A program made the position numbers and the translations under genes. This document shows positions 34,083 through 42,786 of a stretch of DNA of 64,000 nucleotides, piece after piece (the first letter of the stretch is position 1; every line of letters begins with the position of its first letter). The DNA is from Embleya sp040629175 (GTDB taxonomy: Bacteria; Actinomycetota; Actinomycetes; Streptomycetales; Streptomycetaceae). The stretch spans positions 14,354 to 78,353 of the forward strand of contig NZ_JBEXUX010000049.1 of assembly GCF_040629175.1 (NCBI RefSeq). The letters are read 5' to 3'. The notes beneath the pieces are model-generated. The model saw only the letters and a list, made by a program, of their open reading frames with translations, had not been told where the DNA came from and did not search any database.

Positions 34083-34895
34083 ATGGAATCCCACACGCTG
34101 GCGGTGCCCGGAGCCGACCTCTACTACGAGGTACGCGGCTCCGGTCCGGTGCTGTTAACGATCAACGGCAGCAACGGAGACACCGATCTGTTCGCGACGC
34201 TGGGCGATCGCCTGGCCGACCGCTACACCGTCGTCGCGTACGACCGACGCGGCAACTCCCGTAGCCGGCTCACCGGTCCGCCCGGCGAGCAGCGCATCGA
34301 GGAGCATGCCGACGACGCGCACCGGCTGCTCCAGGCCCTCACCTCGGAGCCCGCGGCCGTCTTCGGCACCAGTTCCGGTGCCGCGATCGGCCTCGACCTG
34401 CTCGTGCGACACCCGGAACAGGTCGGCCTGCTCGTCGCCCACGAGCCGCTCGTGGTGGGGCTGTTGCCCGAACCGAAGCAGTGGTACGCGAAGTTCGACA
34501 ACGTAGGCGAGTTGTACCGGACCGACGGCCTGAAGGCCGCGATGGTCGAACTCAGCGCGTTGTTCGGCCTGTCCGGCCCGCCGGAGCCCACCGGGGATCT
34601 GCCCGCGCCGTTGCGCGAGTTGCTCGAACGGGTGCAGACCAACGTGCACTTCAACCTGTCCTACGAACTGTCGTCGTTCGCCCGCTTCGAGCCGGACCTG
34701 ACCGCGCTGCGGGACGCACCGCTGGTGCTGGCCGTGTCGAACGAGGGCCCGGAGACGCTGCTCTACCGCACCACGGCGCTGCTCGCCGAGCGTCTGGACA
34801 TCCCGGTCTTCGAGTTCCCGACCGATCACGTGGGCTACGCGTTGCGCCCCGACGAGTTCGCCGTGGCCCTGGCCGAGGTGCTCGACCGGGCCTAG
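34083..34895 (+). CDS. Alpha/beta hydrolase
   Basis: A 270 aa cytoplasmic hydrolase. The nucleophile elbow is FGTSSGAAIGLDLL (G-x-S-x-G), the oxyanion/early strand region is VLLTINGSNGDTD, and the late histidine is in PTDHVGYALRP. YDRRGNSRS follows the second strand, as in many epoxide hydrolase-like or esterase members. ATG 34083 is the only sensible start. Upstream are short ACGGAACGC repeats and a 205 bp spacer from the SDR gene. Substrate unknown. Confidence 0.92.
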   Translation: MESHTLAVPGADLYYEVRGSGPVLLTINGSNGDTDLFATLGDRLADRYTVVAYDRRGNSRSRLTGPPGEQRIEEHADDAHRLLQALTSEPAAVFGTSSGAAIGLDLLVRHPEQVGLLVAHEPLVVGLLPEPKQWYAKFDNVGELYRTDGLKAAMVELSALFGLSGPPEPTGDLPAPLRELLERVQTNVHFNLSYELSSFARFEPDLTALRDAPLVLAVSNEGPETLLYRTTALLAERLDIPVFEFPTDHVGYALRPDEFAVALAEVLDRA

Positions 34896-34955
34896 GCCCG
34901 GTCGAGCGACAGGCGCGAAGCGGCCCGGCCGCGTCGGGTGACGGCGGCCGGGCCG
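34881..34955. terminator. Bidirectional terminator region between convergent genes
   Basis: A 26 bp perfect palindrome (34881-34906, centre CCTAGG) contains the hydrolase stop codon. It is followed by a hairpin with 12 bp arms CGGCCCGGCCGC (34921-34932) and GCGGCCGGGCCG (34944-34955). The hydrolase and SDR genes end 77 bp apart on either side. Confidence 0.65.
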
Positions 34956-34972
34956 GTGGCGCGCGGTGTCGG

Positions 34973-35734
34973 TCAGGCGCTGGCGCCACCGTCCAGGACG
35001 AGGTCGGTGCCGACCGCGAAGCCGGCCTCGTCGGAGGCCAAGTACAGGACGGCGGCCGCGAGTTCGGCCAGTGCGCCGACCCGACCGGACGGGTTCTCGC
35101 CCTTCATCCGGTCCGCGCGCTCGGCCTCGGTCTCGCCCGGACGCAACGACATCGAGGTGGCCAGCGGGCCGGGGCTGACCGCGTTGATTCGGACGCCGTC
35201 ACCGATGTGGTCGAGCGCGGCATTGCGGGTGAGCGTGCTCACCGCGGCCTTGGACGTGACGTACGCGCCGAGGTTGGCCAGCCGGGCGTGGGCGCCGAGG
35301 TTGGAGGAGATGTTCACGATGGCACCGCCGCCGTTGGCCCGCATGTAGCCGATCTCGTGCTTCATCGAGAGCCACGTGCCGGTCACGTTGATGTCCAGGG
35401 TGGCCCGGAAGTCCGCCTCGTCGAGGTCGGCGAGCGGACCCACGCCCTGGATCACACCGGCGTTGTTGACGGCGACGTCGAGACCCCCGAACAACTCGAC
35501 CGTGCGGGCGACGAGCGCGGCCAGGCTCGCCGAATCGGTGACGTCGGCGGTGACGGCCGCGCCTCGTCCGCCCTCGGCCTCGATCAGCCGGACGGTCTCC
35601 GCCAGCGGTGCGGCGGTGCGGCCCGCGGCCACGACGGCGGCTCCCTCGCGAGCGAAGGCGAGCGCGATCTCCCGGCCGGCGCCCGAGCCGGCTCCGGTGA
35701 CGAGGACGGTCTTGGCGGTGAAACGTGCGGACAT
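34973..35734 (-). CDS. Short-chain dehydrogenase/reductase (SDR)
   Basis: A 253 aa classical SDR: TGAGSGAG nucleotide motif, GRT after strand 2, NNAGVIQG, catalytic NISS, Y-x3-K in YVTSKAA, and the C-terminal GTDLVLDGGASA. ATG 35734 has GGGAG upstream. It is third in an apparent TetR-MFS-SDR unit (80 bp after the MFS stop), so it may modify the compound that the transporter exports. Confidence 0.93.
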   Translation of the reverse strand: MSARFTAKTVLVTGAGSGAGREIALAFAREGAAVVAAGRTAAPLAETVRLIEAEGGRGAAVTADVTDSASLAALVARTVELFGGLDVAVNNAGVIQGVGPLADLDEADFRATLDINVTGTWLSMKHEIGYMRANGGGAIVNISSNLGAHARLANLGAYVTSKAAVSTLTRNAALDHIGDGVRINAVSPGPLATSMSLRPGETEAERADRMKGENPSGRVGALAELAAAVLYLASDEAGFAVGTDLVLDGGASA

Positions 35735-35814
35735 GGTGTTCTCCCGAGTCTTGCGGTGTGGAGGTGGTGGCGGATCGATGGGTGTGGTCGGTCGGTGGAT
35801 GCGGTGCCGGCCGG

Positions 35815-37308
35815 TCAGCCGGTGCGCGGTGGTCCCGCCTCGCGGCTCGGTTCGGGCACCCGGTCGCCGTGCCGGTCCCGGAGCAGGGCGGTCGCGGACA
35901 GGGCGGCCAGGAGGAAGACCGCCCCGGCGGTGCCGAAGGCCCAGGCGTAGCCGACGATCACGTCGGCGCGGGTCGCGGCCACCGACATCAGCGCGGCCAG
36001 GCCGACGGTGGGCCCGAGTTCCATCGCGGTGTTCAGCACGCCGCCGGCCAGGCCCGCCTGGTGGGCGGGTACGTCCCCGGTGGTCAGGACGGCGGTGCCG
36101 GCGAAGATCAGGGCGGCGCCGACGGGCAGCAGGACCAGGCCCGGGAGCAGGTCACGGGCATAGCGGGTGCCCTCGTCCAGGCGGGCGAGCAGGAGCAGGC
36201 CCGTGCCGCCGATCAGCAGGCCCGACACGGTGATGCGGCCCGGACCGTAGCGACCGATCAGCGGGCCGGCCGCTCGACCGGCCACGATCAGCGCGAGGGC
36301 GAACGGGACGAACGCGCCGGCGGTCGCGAGCGGTGACCAATCGCGGTTCTGTTGCAGGTGGAGCGAGATCAGGAAGCTGATCAGGCCGGTCCCGGTGGCC
36401 GCGAGCAACACCCCGACCAGGCCCAGGACGCGGCGCGGAGCGCGGACGAAGCCGGGCGGGAGGAGCGGATCGGCCACCCGTCGTTCGACGACCAGGAAGG
36501 TGGCGAGCAGGAGCACGCCGACACCGAGCGGGACGAACACGGCAGCCGACGTCCAGGCATGGTCGCCGGTGACGGTCAGGCCGTATCCCGCGAGCGTGAT
36601 GCCGACCGCGGCCAGGACCGCGCCGAGCGGATCGAGACCCGGACGGCCGCCCGGCCCGCCGTCGGCCGGCTGCCCCGCCGGCAGCCGACGTGGGGTCAGG
36701 AGCAGCGCCGCACCGGCAACGGCGACCGGTATGGCGAACATCCAGCGCCAGGACACCCAGGTGGTGAGCACGCCCGACGCGAGGTTGCCGATCGCGGCGC
36801 CCAGTACGGACAGCCCACCCCAGGTCGCCATCGCCCGCCGATACGCGCCCGGTTCGGGGTACACCGCGCGCAACACCGCCATCGCGGCCGGCGCGGTCAA
36901 CGCGGCCCCCAACCCCTGCCCGAACCGCACCGCGACCAGCACCGCGAAGCCGGGCGCGAACGCCGCGATCGCCGAGGCAAGCCCGAAGACGACCAGGCCC
37001 ACCGTGAACATCGGGCGTCCGCCGTAGCGATCGGCGAGTCGACCGCCGAACAACAGCAGACCGCTGAACGGCAGTCCGTAGGCGGCACTGAGCAACACCA
37101 GATCGGCCGAACCCAGGCCGAACTCCCGGCCGATGTCGGGCAGCGGCACGCCGATCGCGGTGATCGTGAAGATCAACGTGGCCTGCACGGTGCCGAGTAC
37201 GGCGAAGGCGAGGCCGGCATGCGGCGTGGTCGTGACCGTGCCGACCGTGACCGTGCCGACCGTGACCGTGCCGCCCGTGACCGTGCCGCCCGTGACCGTG
37301 CCGGTCAT
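35815..37308 (-). CDS. MFS efflux transporter with repetitive N terminus
   Basis: The 497 aa permease is of the 14-helix DHA2 type (FAVLGTVQATLIFTITAIGVPLPDI; LVLLSAAYGLPFSGLLLFGGRLADRYGGRP motif A). Before the first helix is an odd repetitive segment of alternating Thr, Val and Gly (about residues 2-26) encoded by five exact-length 15 bp units. ATG 37308 follows GGGGGT. A near-perfect 16 bp palindrome lies 30 bp upstream, and the TetR gene precedes it. Export of an SDR-modified compound is plausible. Confidence 0.92.
   Translation of the reverse strand: MTGTVTGGTVTGGTVTVGTVTVGTVTTTPHAGLAFAVLGTVQATLIFTITAIGVPLPDIGREFGLGSADLVLLSAAYGLPFSGLLLFGGRLADRYGGRPMFTVGLVVFGLASAIAAFAPGFAVLVAVRFGQGLGAALTAPAAMAVLRAVYPEPGAYRRAMATWGGLSVLGAAIGNLASGVLTTWVSWRWMFAIPVAVAGAALLLTPRRLPAGQPADGGPGGRPGLDPLGAVLAAVGITLAGYGLTVTGDHAWTSAAVFVPLGVGVLLLATFLVVERRVADPLLPPGFVRAPRRVLGLVGVLLAATGTGLISFLISLHLQQNRDWSPLATAGAFVPFALALIVAGRAAGPLIGRYGPGRITVSGLLIGGTGLLLLARLDEGTRYARDLLPGLVLLPVGAALIFAGTAVLTTGDVPAHQAGLAGGVLNTAMELGPTVGLAALMSVAATRADVIVGYAWAFGTAGAVFLLAALSATALLRDRHGDRVPEPSREAGPPRTG
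37231..37305. repeat. Five 15 bp tandem units inside the MFS gene start
   Basis: Units start at 37231, 37246, 37261, 37276 and 37291, each reading CGTGACCGTGCCG plus two variable bases. In frame they encode five-residue repeats of Thr/Val/Gly at the N terminus of the MFS protein. Because 15 is a multiple of three, copy-number change would keep the frame. Confidence 0.85.
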
Positions 37309-37337
37309 TGCGATACCCCCGTTGCCGATAGCTTTTA

Positions 37338-37353
37338 CAGATCGATCGTTCTG
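37338..37353. promoter_or_regulatory. TetR-type palindrome upstream of the MFS gene
   Basis: CAGATCGATCGTTCTG is a 16 bp palindrome with one mismatched pair out of eight. It lies 30 bp before the MFS start and about 64 bp after the TetR stop, so the MFS gene may have its own repressed promoter. Confidence 0.65.
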
Positions 37354-37416
37354 GAATAAGGGCAGGCGTGTGCCCGGCGGGTCGCCGGGTCGCGCGCGGG
37401 TTGTCGGCGAGTGCCT

Positions 37417-38007
37417 TCAGTCGAGCAGTACGAGTGCCTGTCGGGTCGCGTCGCGCAGGCGGACGGAGTCCGGGCCGGCCTTGCCGACCACGCGCATGCC
37501 CTGGAGCAGGACCAGCAGGAAGCGGGCCAGCGCCTGGGGGTCCCGATCCGGGCCCAGTTCGCCCTGCGCCCGGGCCCGGGTGAGCGCGACGGTCAGATTG
37601 GTCTCCATCTGACTCCAGCCGTACTCGACGATCCGGGCGGCGCCCGCGTCGTGTGCGGCCAACTCGGCGGCGGTGTTGGTCAGGAAGCAGCCGCGCAGCC
37701 GGGTCGGCTCCTCGGACGCCTGCCGGGCGAACCGCTCGACCAGGGCCCGAACGGCCGGCAACACCGGCCCCGGCTGGGACAACTCCTCGAACAACTCCGG
37801 GTTGCGGCTCTCCCGGTAGCGGTCCAGCGCCGCCAGGTAGAGGTCGTGTTTGTTGCCGAACGTCGCGTAGATGCTCGCTCGGGCGATGCCGAGGCGAGCC
37901 ACGAGGTCCGCCATCGAGGTCGCCTCGTAGCCGCGCTCCCAGAAGAGTTCGAGCGCGGACTGCAAGGCGGCGTCGGGATCGAATTCCTTGGTCCTGGCCA
38001 CGGACAC
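37417..38007 (-). CDS. TetR-family repressor
   Basis: This 196 aa regulator starts TKEFDPDAALQSALELFWERGYEATSM, then DLVARLGIARASIYATFGNKHDLYLAALDRY, the classical TetR HTH, followed by a TetR_C domain of the AcrR/YxaF type. GTG 38007 is used; GTG 38001 is equally possible. Upstream an inverted repeat CGGTC-N10-GACCG lies at 38032-38051. It heads the TetR-MFS-SDR series on the minus strand and presumably represses it. Confidence 0.92.
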   Translation of the reverse strand: MSVARTKEFDPDAALQSALELFWERGYEATSMADLVARLGIARASIYATFGNKHDLYLAALDRYRESRNPELFEELSQPGPVLPAVRALVERFARQASEEPTRLRGCFLTNTAAELAAHDAGAARIVEYGWSQMETNLTVALTRARAQGELGPDRDPQALARFLLVLLQGMRVVGKAGPDSVRLRDATRQALVLLD

Positions 38008-38091
38008 GACCCTAAGGCATTCGAGAACGTACGGTCAATAAAGATCGACCGCCCTGCGGAACCGGACCGGGTGCGCGGAGCCGGACCGGTG

Positions 38092-39108
38092 TCAGCCCGC
38101 CGCCCGAGTCCAGCGACCGGCCAACCGAGCCACCCGGTCCACGAGTTCGGGTGGGCCCTCGACGGTGAAGTCGAGGTCGAGGAAGGCGAGATGGATCGCC
38201 AGCGCGTCGATCGAGGAGGCCCCCGTGGTCAACCGGCAGGTGTCCGCGTCGATCGCCTCCAGGACCCCGCCGCTCGCGCCGATCCGGGCCGAGGCGAGTT
38301 CCGGCGAGACGTGCAGGAGCACGGTCGCGTGGTGTGCGTAGGCGCGGACGGAGATGCCCGCGGTGAGGTATGCGGCGACGTCGTGGTCCGGCAGCGTTCG
38401 CGGCGTGAAACGCGGGCCGGTCGACGGGCGCAGCCGGATCCGGTCCACGCGATACGTGCGCCAGTCGGCGCGGTCGAGGTCCCAGGCCAGCAGGTACCAG
38501 CGGCGTCCCGTGCAGGCGAGCCGGTGCGGCTCGACCGTGCGAACGGCCTCGCGGCCGTCGTGGGTGCGGTAGTCGAAGCGCAGCGTCTCGGCCGAGCGGC
38601 AGGCCGCCGCGATCGTGGTCAGGTCGGCGGGAGCCACCGTCTCGCCGCATCCGGGCAGCGACACGGTGACCGCGTCGAGCGCGTCGACCCGGCCGCGCAA
38701 CCGGGCGGGCAACATGCGTTCGAGCTTGGCCAGCGCCCGGGCCGAGGTCGGCTCGATCCCGGTGACCGTACCGCCGACCGCCGTGCGCAGCCCCGTCACG
38801 ATCGCGACCGCCTCGTCGTCGTCCAGGAGCAGCGGCGGCAGTGGGCCGGTCGGGTCGAGCCGATAGCCGCCGGCGGCGCCGGACGCGGTGCGCACCGGGT
38901 AGCCCGCCGCGCGCAGTCGCTGCACGTCGCGCCGCACGGTACGGGGGCTGACCCCCAGGCGCGCGGCGAGGCGGGGGCCGGTCCAGCCCGCCGGGTCGAG
39001 GGAACCGGACCGCTCGGCGCGGTCGCGGCGCCCGGGCCGGCGCTCGGGCGGGGATTGGAGGAGGGACAACAGACGAAGCAGGCGGGTCGTACTCTCCAGC
39101 GTGTCCAT
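38092..39108 (-). CDS. WYL-domain transcriptional regulator
   Basis: A 338 aa HTH-WYL protein: TTRLLRLLSLLQSPPE, LAARLGVSPRTVRRDVQRLRAAGYPV, then a WYL domain with VEPHRLACTGRRWYLLAWDLDRADWR and a WCX tail. A 25-residue Arg-rich insertion separates the first helix from the HTH core. ATG 39108 is used. It is divergent from the AlkZ-like glycosylase gene, and a 9 bp-armed inverted repeat lies between them, suggesting WYL control of a DNA-repair enzyme. Confidence 0.92.
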   Translation of the reverse strand: MDTLESTTRLLRLLSLLQSPPERRPGRRDRAERSGSLDPAGWTGPRLAARLGVSPRTVRRDVQRLRAAGYPVRTASGAAGGYRLDPTGPLPPLLLDDDEAVAIVTGLRTAVGGTVTGIEPTSARALAKLERMLPARLRGRVDALDAVTVSLPGCGETVAPADLTTIAAACRSAETLRFDYRTHDGREAVRTVEPHRLACTGRRWYLLAWDLDRADWRTYRVDRIRLRPSTGPRFTPRTLPDHDVAAYLTAGISVRAYAHHATVLLHVSPELASARIGASGGVLEAIDADTCRLTTGASSIDALAIHLAFLDLDFTVEGPPELVDRVARLAGRWTRAAG

Positions 39109-39124
39109 GTGATCAGCGTTGCGT

Positions 39125-39153
39125 CGAATGCGGCAGGTTTCCGTCCGCATTCG
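39125..39153. promoter_or_regulatory. Inverted repeat between WYL and AlkZ-like genes
   Basis: Arms CGAATGCGG (39125-39133) and CCGCATTCG (39145-39153) are perfect 9 bp complements separated by 11 bp, inside the 62 bp between divergent starts. This is the likely binding site of the WYL regulator. Confidence 0.7.
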
Positions 39154-39170
39154 CTCCTAGTCTTCGGTGC

Positions 39171-40313
39171 ATGGAGATCACCACCCTCGGCAACCGCCGA
39201 CTCAATCGTGCGCTGCTCGAACGCCAGTTGTTGACCCGGCGGCACGCCGTCTCGGCCCAGGCCGCGCTCACGCACCTGGTCGGTATGCAGGCGCAGGCCC
39301 CCCACCCGCCGTACGTCGGTCTGTGGACCCGCCTCGCCGACTTCGCGCCGAGCGAGCTGGCCGATCTCCTGACCGACCGCCGGGCCGTGCGCCTGGGCCT
39401 GATGCGCGGCACGGTGCACCTGGTGACCGACGCCGACTGCCTCGCGCTCCGGCCCGTCGTGCAGCCGATCTACGACGCGGACCTGTATCGCAACCAGCTA
39501 CACGGTCTCGGCGACTCGAACGTCGACGTCACCGAACTGGTGGCCGTGGGCCGGGAGTTGATGGCCAAGCAGGCACTGACCGCCAAGGCGCTCGGGCTGG
39601 CGCTGGCCGAGCGTTTTCCGGACGAGGACCCGAAGGCCCTGGCCCACGCGCTGCGCAGCCAGGCATCGCTGGTCCAGGTCCCGCCGCGGGCCCTGTGGGG
39701 TCGCAGCGGTCAGTCCGCGTGTACCACCGCCGAACACTGGCTCGGCCGGCCCCTGGCCGCCGAAACCGCCCCGGACGAGATGTTGTTGCGCTATCTGGCG
39801 GCCTTCGGTCCGGCCACGATCGCCGACATGCAAGCCTGGTCCGGCCTGAACCGGCTGCGGGCGGCGGTCGATCGGCTGCGTTCGAGCCTGGTCGTCTACC
39901 GGGACGAGGCCGGCCGCGAACTCTACGACGTGCCCGATGCCCCGCTGCCGCCCGAGGACGCGCCCGCTCCGGTCCGCTTCCTTCCGGAATTCGACAACAT
40001 CCTGCTCTCGCACGCCGACCGGGCCCGGATCATCTCCGAGGAGGACCGCAAACGCATGTTCACCGTCAACGGCATCATCCGGGCAAGCTTCCTGGTGGAC
40101 GGCATGGTCGCGGGCATGTGGCGGCTCACCCGAGCCGGGAAACCGGTCTCGGCGGGCTCGCCCGCCGCCGCCGGCACGTCCGGCCCACCGCTGGTCCTGG
40201 AACTGCAACCCTTCCGCCCGATCGACCGGGCGGCCGGGGCGGAGCTGACCGCCGAAGGCGCCCGGCTGCTGGCCTTCGTGACCACCCACGACCACGAGAT
40301 CCGCTTCGTCTGA
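39171..40313 (+). CDS. AlkZ/YcaQ-like DNA glycosylase (winged-helix HTH_42 family)
   Basis: A 380 aa protein of the HTH_42 (DUF1006) family, which includes AlkZ from Streptomyces and YcaQ from E. coli, glycosylases that remove bulky N-alkyl or interstrand cross-link lesions. The catalytic QxQ motif is present as Q40-A-Q42 in GMQAQAPHPPY. LMRGTVHLV and VRFLPEFDNILLSHADR match the family. ATG 39171 is the start. It is divergent from a WYL regulator. In AlkZ-type systems the gene often protects a producer from its own genotoxin; no such cluster is visible here. Confidence 0.88.
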   Translation: MEITTLGNRRLNRALLERQLLTRRHAVSAQAALTHLVGMQAQAPHPPYVGLWTRLADFAPSELADLLTDRRAVRLGLMRGTVHLVTDADCLALRPVVQPIYDADLYRNQLHGLGDSNVDVTELVAVGRELMAKQALTAKALGLALAERFPDEDPKALAHALRSQASLVQVPPRALWGRSGQSACTTAEHWLGRPLAAETAPDEMLLRYLAAFGPATIADMQAWSGLNRLRAAVDRLRSSLVVYRDEAGRELYDVPDAPLPPEDAPAPVRFLPEFDNILLSHADRARIISEEDRKRMFTVNGIIRASFLVDGMVAGMWRLTRAGKPVSAGSPAAAGTSGPPLVLELQPFRPIDRAAGAELTAEGARLLAFVTTHDHEIRFV

Positions 40314-40330
40314 GGACGGCACGCGGGCGG

Positions 40331-40873
40331 TCAGGCGCGGTTGCGGCGGTGCAGGCGGAGGGCCTTGAGCATGGCGACGGCGGCGGCGGTGGAGAGGGCG
40401 GCGCGGATGCCGTTCCAGATGTTCCAGGTGGTCTCGAAGTCGGCGCGGGACTTGCCCGGGTCGACGTCGCCGGCGTGGGCGAGGGCCTGGTTGAGGGGGA
40501 CGTTGATGCCGGAGGTGGTCAGCACGGTGGTGGTGTAGAGGGCGAGGGCGGCCAGGGTCCAGCGCATGACGGTGGCGGTGGCGGCGTGCCCACGCAGCTT
40601 CCAGGCGGCGATCGCGGGGGCGGCCATGGCGGCGGTGAAGACGGTGAAGAACAGCGGGTTCTCGATGCCGGTGTTGATCTGCTGCATCGAGTGCACGAAG
40701 TCGGCGTCGCCCTTGGTGCCCAGCCACGGCATGACGACCGCGGAGAAGGCGACGTAGGTGCCGGCCATCAGCGTGTTGGCCACGGCGCCGGCGGTGAGCC
40801 AGCGGCCGACGGTCCTGCGGGTGGTGCCGATCGCGTCGGTGCCGGCGGCGAGCGTGTGGTCGATGGCAGCCAT
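40331..40873 (-). CDS. DUF1772 membrane protein (anthrone oxygenase-like)
   Basis: The 180 aa, four-helix membrane protein shows the DUF1772 pattern (LMAGTYVAFSAVVMPWLG; INVPLNQALAHAGDVDPGKSRADFETTWNIWNGIRAALSTAAAVAML). Some relatives act as anthrone oxygenases in polyketide tailoring, but most are uncharacterised. ATG 40873 follows AAGGGAG. It is convergent with the AlkZ-like gene with 17 bp between stops. Confidence 0.88.
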   Translation of the reverse strand: MAAIDHTLAAGTDAIGTTRRTVGRWLTAGAVANTLMAGTYVAFSAVVMPWLGTKGDADFVHSMQQINTGIENPLFFTVFTAAMAAPAIAAWKLRGHAATATVMRWTLAALALYTTTVLTTSGINVPLNQALAHAGDVDPGKSRADFETTWNIWNGIRAALSTAAAVAMLKALRLHRRNRA

Positions 40874-41020
40874 GATGAACTCCCTTGAGAATGAAGGTTG
40901 TCGGTCGGGACCGGCGGGCGCTTTTCGCGATTTCGCCGTCCCGTTCCTCGATGTCTCAAGACTCTCGTCTGCGCGCGCCTCGAACAACGGCCGATCCCGG
41001 AAGCGTGGTTAACCTCCGGG

Positions 41021-41995
41021 TTACCGATGCCGATCGCGGTTCGCGGGCCCGCCGGGGAAGCCGGCGCCGCGCAGGACCGTGCCCAGGTCGTGGGCCAGGT
41101 CGCGGCTCGCGGCGGGCCGGCCGGTCGGCGGGTGGGCCGTGTCGGCCAGGAGCCGGGTGATGCGCCCGGAGGCGATCGTGGCCCGGGCCGGGACGATATG
41201 CGACTCCAGGAGGTCGCCGGCGGCGCGCCAACTGCGGGTCCGGGCGAGGGCGTGCAGCAGGTGGGCATGGTCGTTGTACGCGGTACGGCTGCCGGGAATG
41301 CGCCCTGCGGCGGCCTGTTCGAACAGGGGGATCGCCCGGGTCCAGCGCCCGTTGTCGGCGTGCAGCATCGCGTGGTGCCAGGTGATCTCGGCGGTGTCGA
41401 GCCACCAGGTCCAGGCGGGATCCCGGGGGCCGACACCGTCGAGGTGCCGCGCGTACGTCTCGCCGATGAGCCTGCGGGCCCGCGCGTGCTCGCCGTACTG
41501 ATCGAGCGCGCGGGCCCGCCGCAGCACGAACAGGGTCCGGACGCCGGGCGGCAGGTCGTCTTCGAGGACGGTGTCGCAGATGCGCAACGCCCGGTCCGGG
41601 CGGTGCAGATGGATGGCCTGCATGGCGAGCTGGGACAGCGCGAAGTGTTCGGCGGAGCGATCACCGGCGAGCCGCGCCGTCCGGACGGCCCGAGTGGTCA
41701 GCCGATGGGACAACCCCTGTCGATCGGCGTCGTAGGCCAACCAGCCGGCGATCTGGTACGCCTCCGCCACGGCGGACAGCCGGTCCCGAGACGGCCGGCC
41801 GGCGGTCGCGGCGCGCAACGCGCCACCCGCCGACCGGACCGCCGGCGCGAGAATGGCGCCGGCGCCGAACCGGGTGTCCAGGGCGACGATGTGCGCGTTG
41901 TACTCCCGGAGTTGCCGAGTCTCCTCGTCGTCCCGGCCGCTGTGCGGCCGAGCCGGTATCGGGGGTAACGGTGTGCCGGGTGCAGGGTCAGGCAT
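41021..41995 (-). CDS. TPR protein resembling XRE-TPR regulators without the HTH
   Basis: A 324 aa, all-helical protein. EYNAHIVALDTRFGAGAILAPAVRS begins a tetratricopeptide-like domain as found C-terminal to the HTH in large streptomycete XRE regulators; AWLAYDADRQGLSHR, AIHLHRPDRALRICDTVL and HLLHALARTRSW follow. The DNA-binding part is absent: the ATG at 41995 is only 8 nt inside the upstream gene's stop. It could be a truncated regulator or a genuine HTH-less signalling protein. Coupled to the upstream metallo-hydrolase. Confidence 0.8.
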   Translation of the reverse strand: MPDPAPGTPLPPIPARPHSGRDDEETRQLREYNAHIVALDTRFGAGAILAPAVRSAGGALRAATAGRPSRDRLSAVAEAYQIAGWLAYDADRQGLSHRLTTRAVRTARLAGDRSAEHFALSQLAMQAIHLHRPDRALRICDTVLEDDLPPGVRTLFVLRRARALDQYGEHARARRLIGETYARHLDGVGPRDPAWTWWLDTAEITWHHAMLHADNGRWTRAIPLFEQAAAGRIPGSRTAYNDHAHLLHALARTRSWRAAGDLLESHIVPARATIASGRITRLLADTAHPPTGRPAASRDLAHDLGTVLRGAGFPGGPANRDRHR

Positions 41996-42644
41996 CGGCG
42001 AGCGAGGTGCTCTCGCCCGGGGCCAGGCGTCGGACGGGGCGGGCGTCGGACCCGGCGAGTTGGCCCAGGAGGCGTTCGGCGAGGGCGAGGCCGGTGTCGT
42101 TGTACAGGCAGTCGTGGATCAGGAACGCCCGGGAGGGGTCGACCGCGCGGACGTAGTCGGCGGCGTCGCCGAGCTTGAGCCAGGGGGCGCCGGACGGGAC
42201 CAGCAGCGTGGGCACCGCCTCCTCGGGCACGGTGAACGCGTCACCGGGATGGAAGACGCGACCGTCGACGAGGAAGCCGACGTTGTCGATCACGGCGATG
42301 TCCGGGTGGATCACCGCGTGCTTTTCGCCGTACACGTGTACCGCCACGCCCTGCGCGCCGCCGATCTCGAAGGTGTCGCCGTGGGTCACCGCGTGGATGC
42401 GGCCGGCCAGGTCGGGGAACTGCGCGGCGACGACCGGGTTGGTCCAGATCTCCAGATCCGGGTTGGCCGCGGCGGCGGCTCGCAGTGTGTCCGGGACCAC
42501 ATGGTCCAGGTGCTCGTGGGTGATCAGTACGGCGTCCGCCCCGACCATCGCGTCGGGTTCGCTGAACGAGCCGGGATCGATCACGATGGTGCCGCGATCG
42601 GTGGTCAGACGTACGCACGCGTGGCCGAGCTTGGTGAATTGCAT
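41988..42644 (-). CDS. Metallo-beta-lactamase-fold hydrolase (UlaG-like)
   Basis: A 218 aa hydrolase with the metal motif THEHLDHV (H-x-H-x-D-H), VIDPGSFSEPDA in the first sheet, FHPGDAF, and HGDTFEIGG. This is the layout of UlaG-like and related MBL hydrolases. ATG 42644 is the start, beginning FTKLGHACVRL, typical of the group. It ends 8 nt into the TPR gene. Divergent from the spermidine-synthase-like gene. Substrate unknown. Confidence 0.9.
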   Translation of the reverse strand: MQFTKLGHACVRLTTDRGTIVIDPGSFSEPDAMVGADAVLITHEHLDHVVPDTLRAAAAANPDLEIWTNPVVAAQFPDLAGRIHAVTHGDTFEIGGAQGVAVHVYGEKHAVIHPDIAVIDNVGFLVDGRVFHPGDAFTVPEEAVPTLLVPSGAPWLKLGDAADYVRAVDPSRAFLIHDCLYNDTGLALAERLLGQLAGSDARPVRRLAPGESTSLADA

Positions 42645-42786
42645 GGCTGCTCTCCCGACTGGGTTCCGCTTCGTTGGTGCCACCTGATCGGTGCTGCGGT
42701 GTCTGTTGCCGCTGCCCCGGTCGATCATGCCAAGGCGATCGGCATCGGCGGCGGAGCGGGGGTCGCGGCTGCGAGACAATCGATGC

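Noticed and set aside
34481..35950. Long plus-strand frame across the hydrolase end and the SDR gene
   Set aside because: It crosses a terminator and lies antisense to a clear SDR with full motifs.
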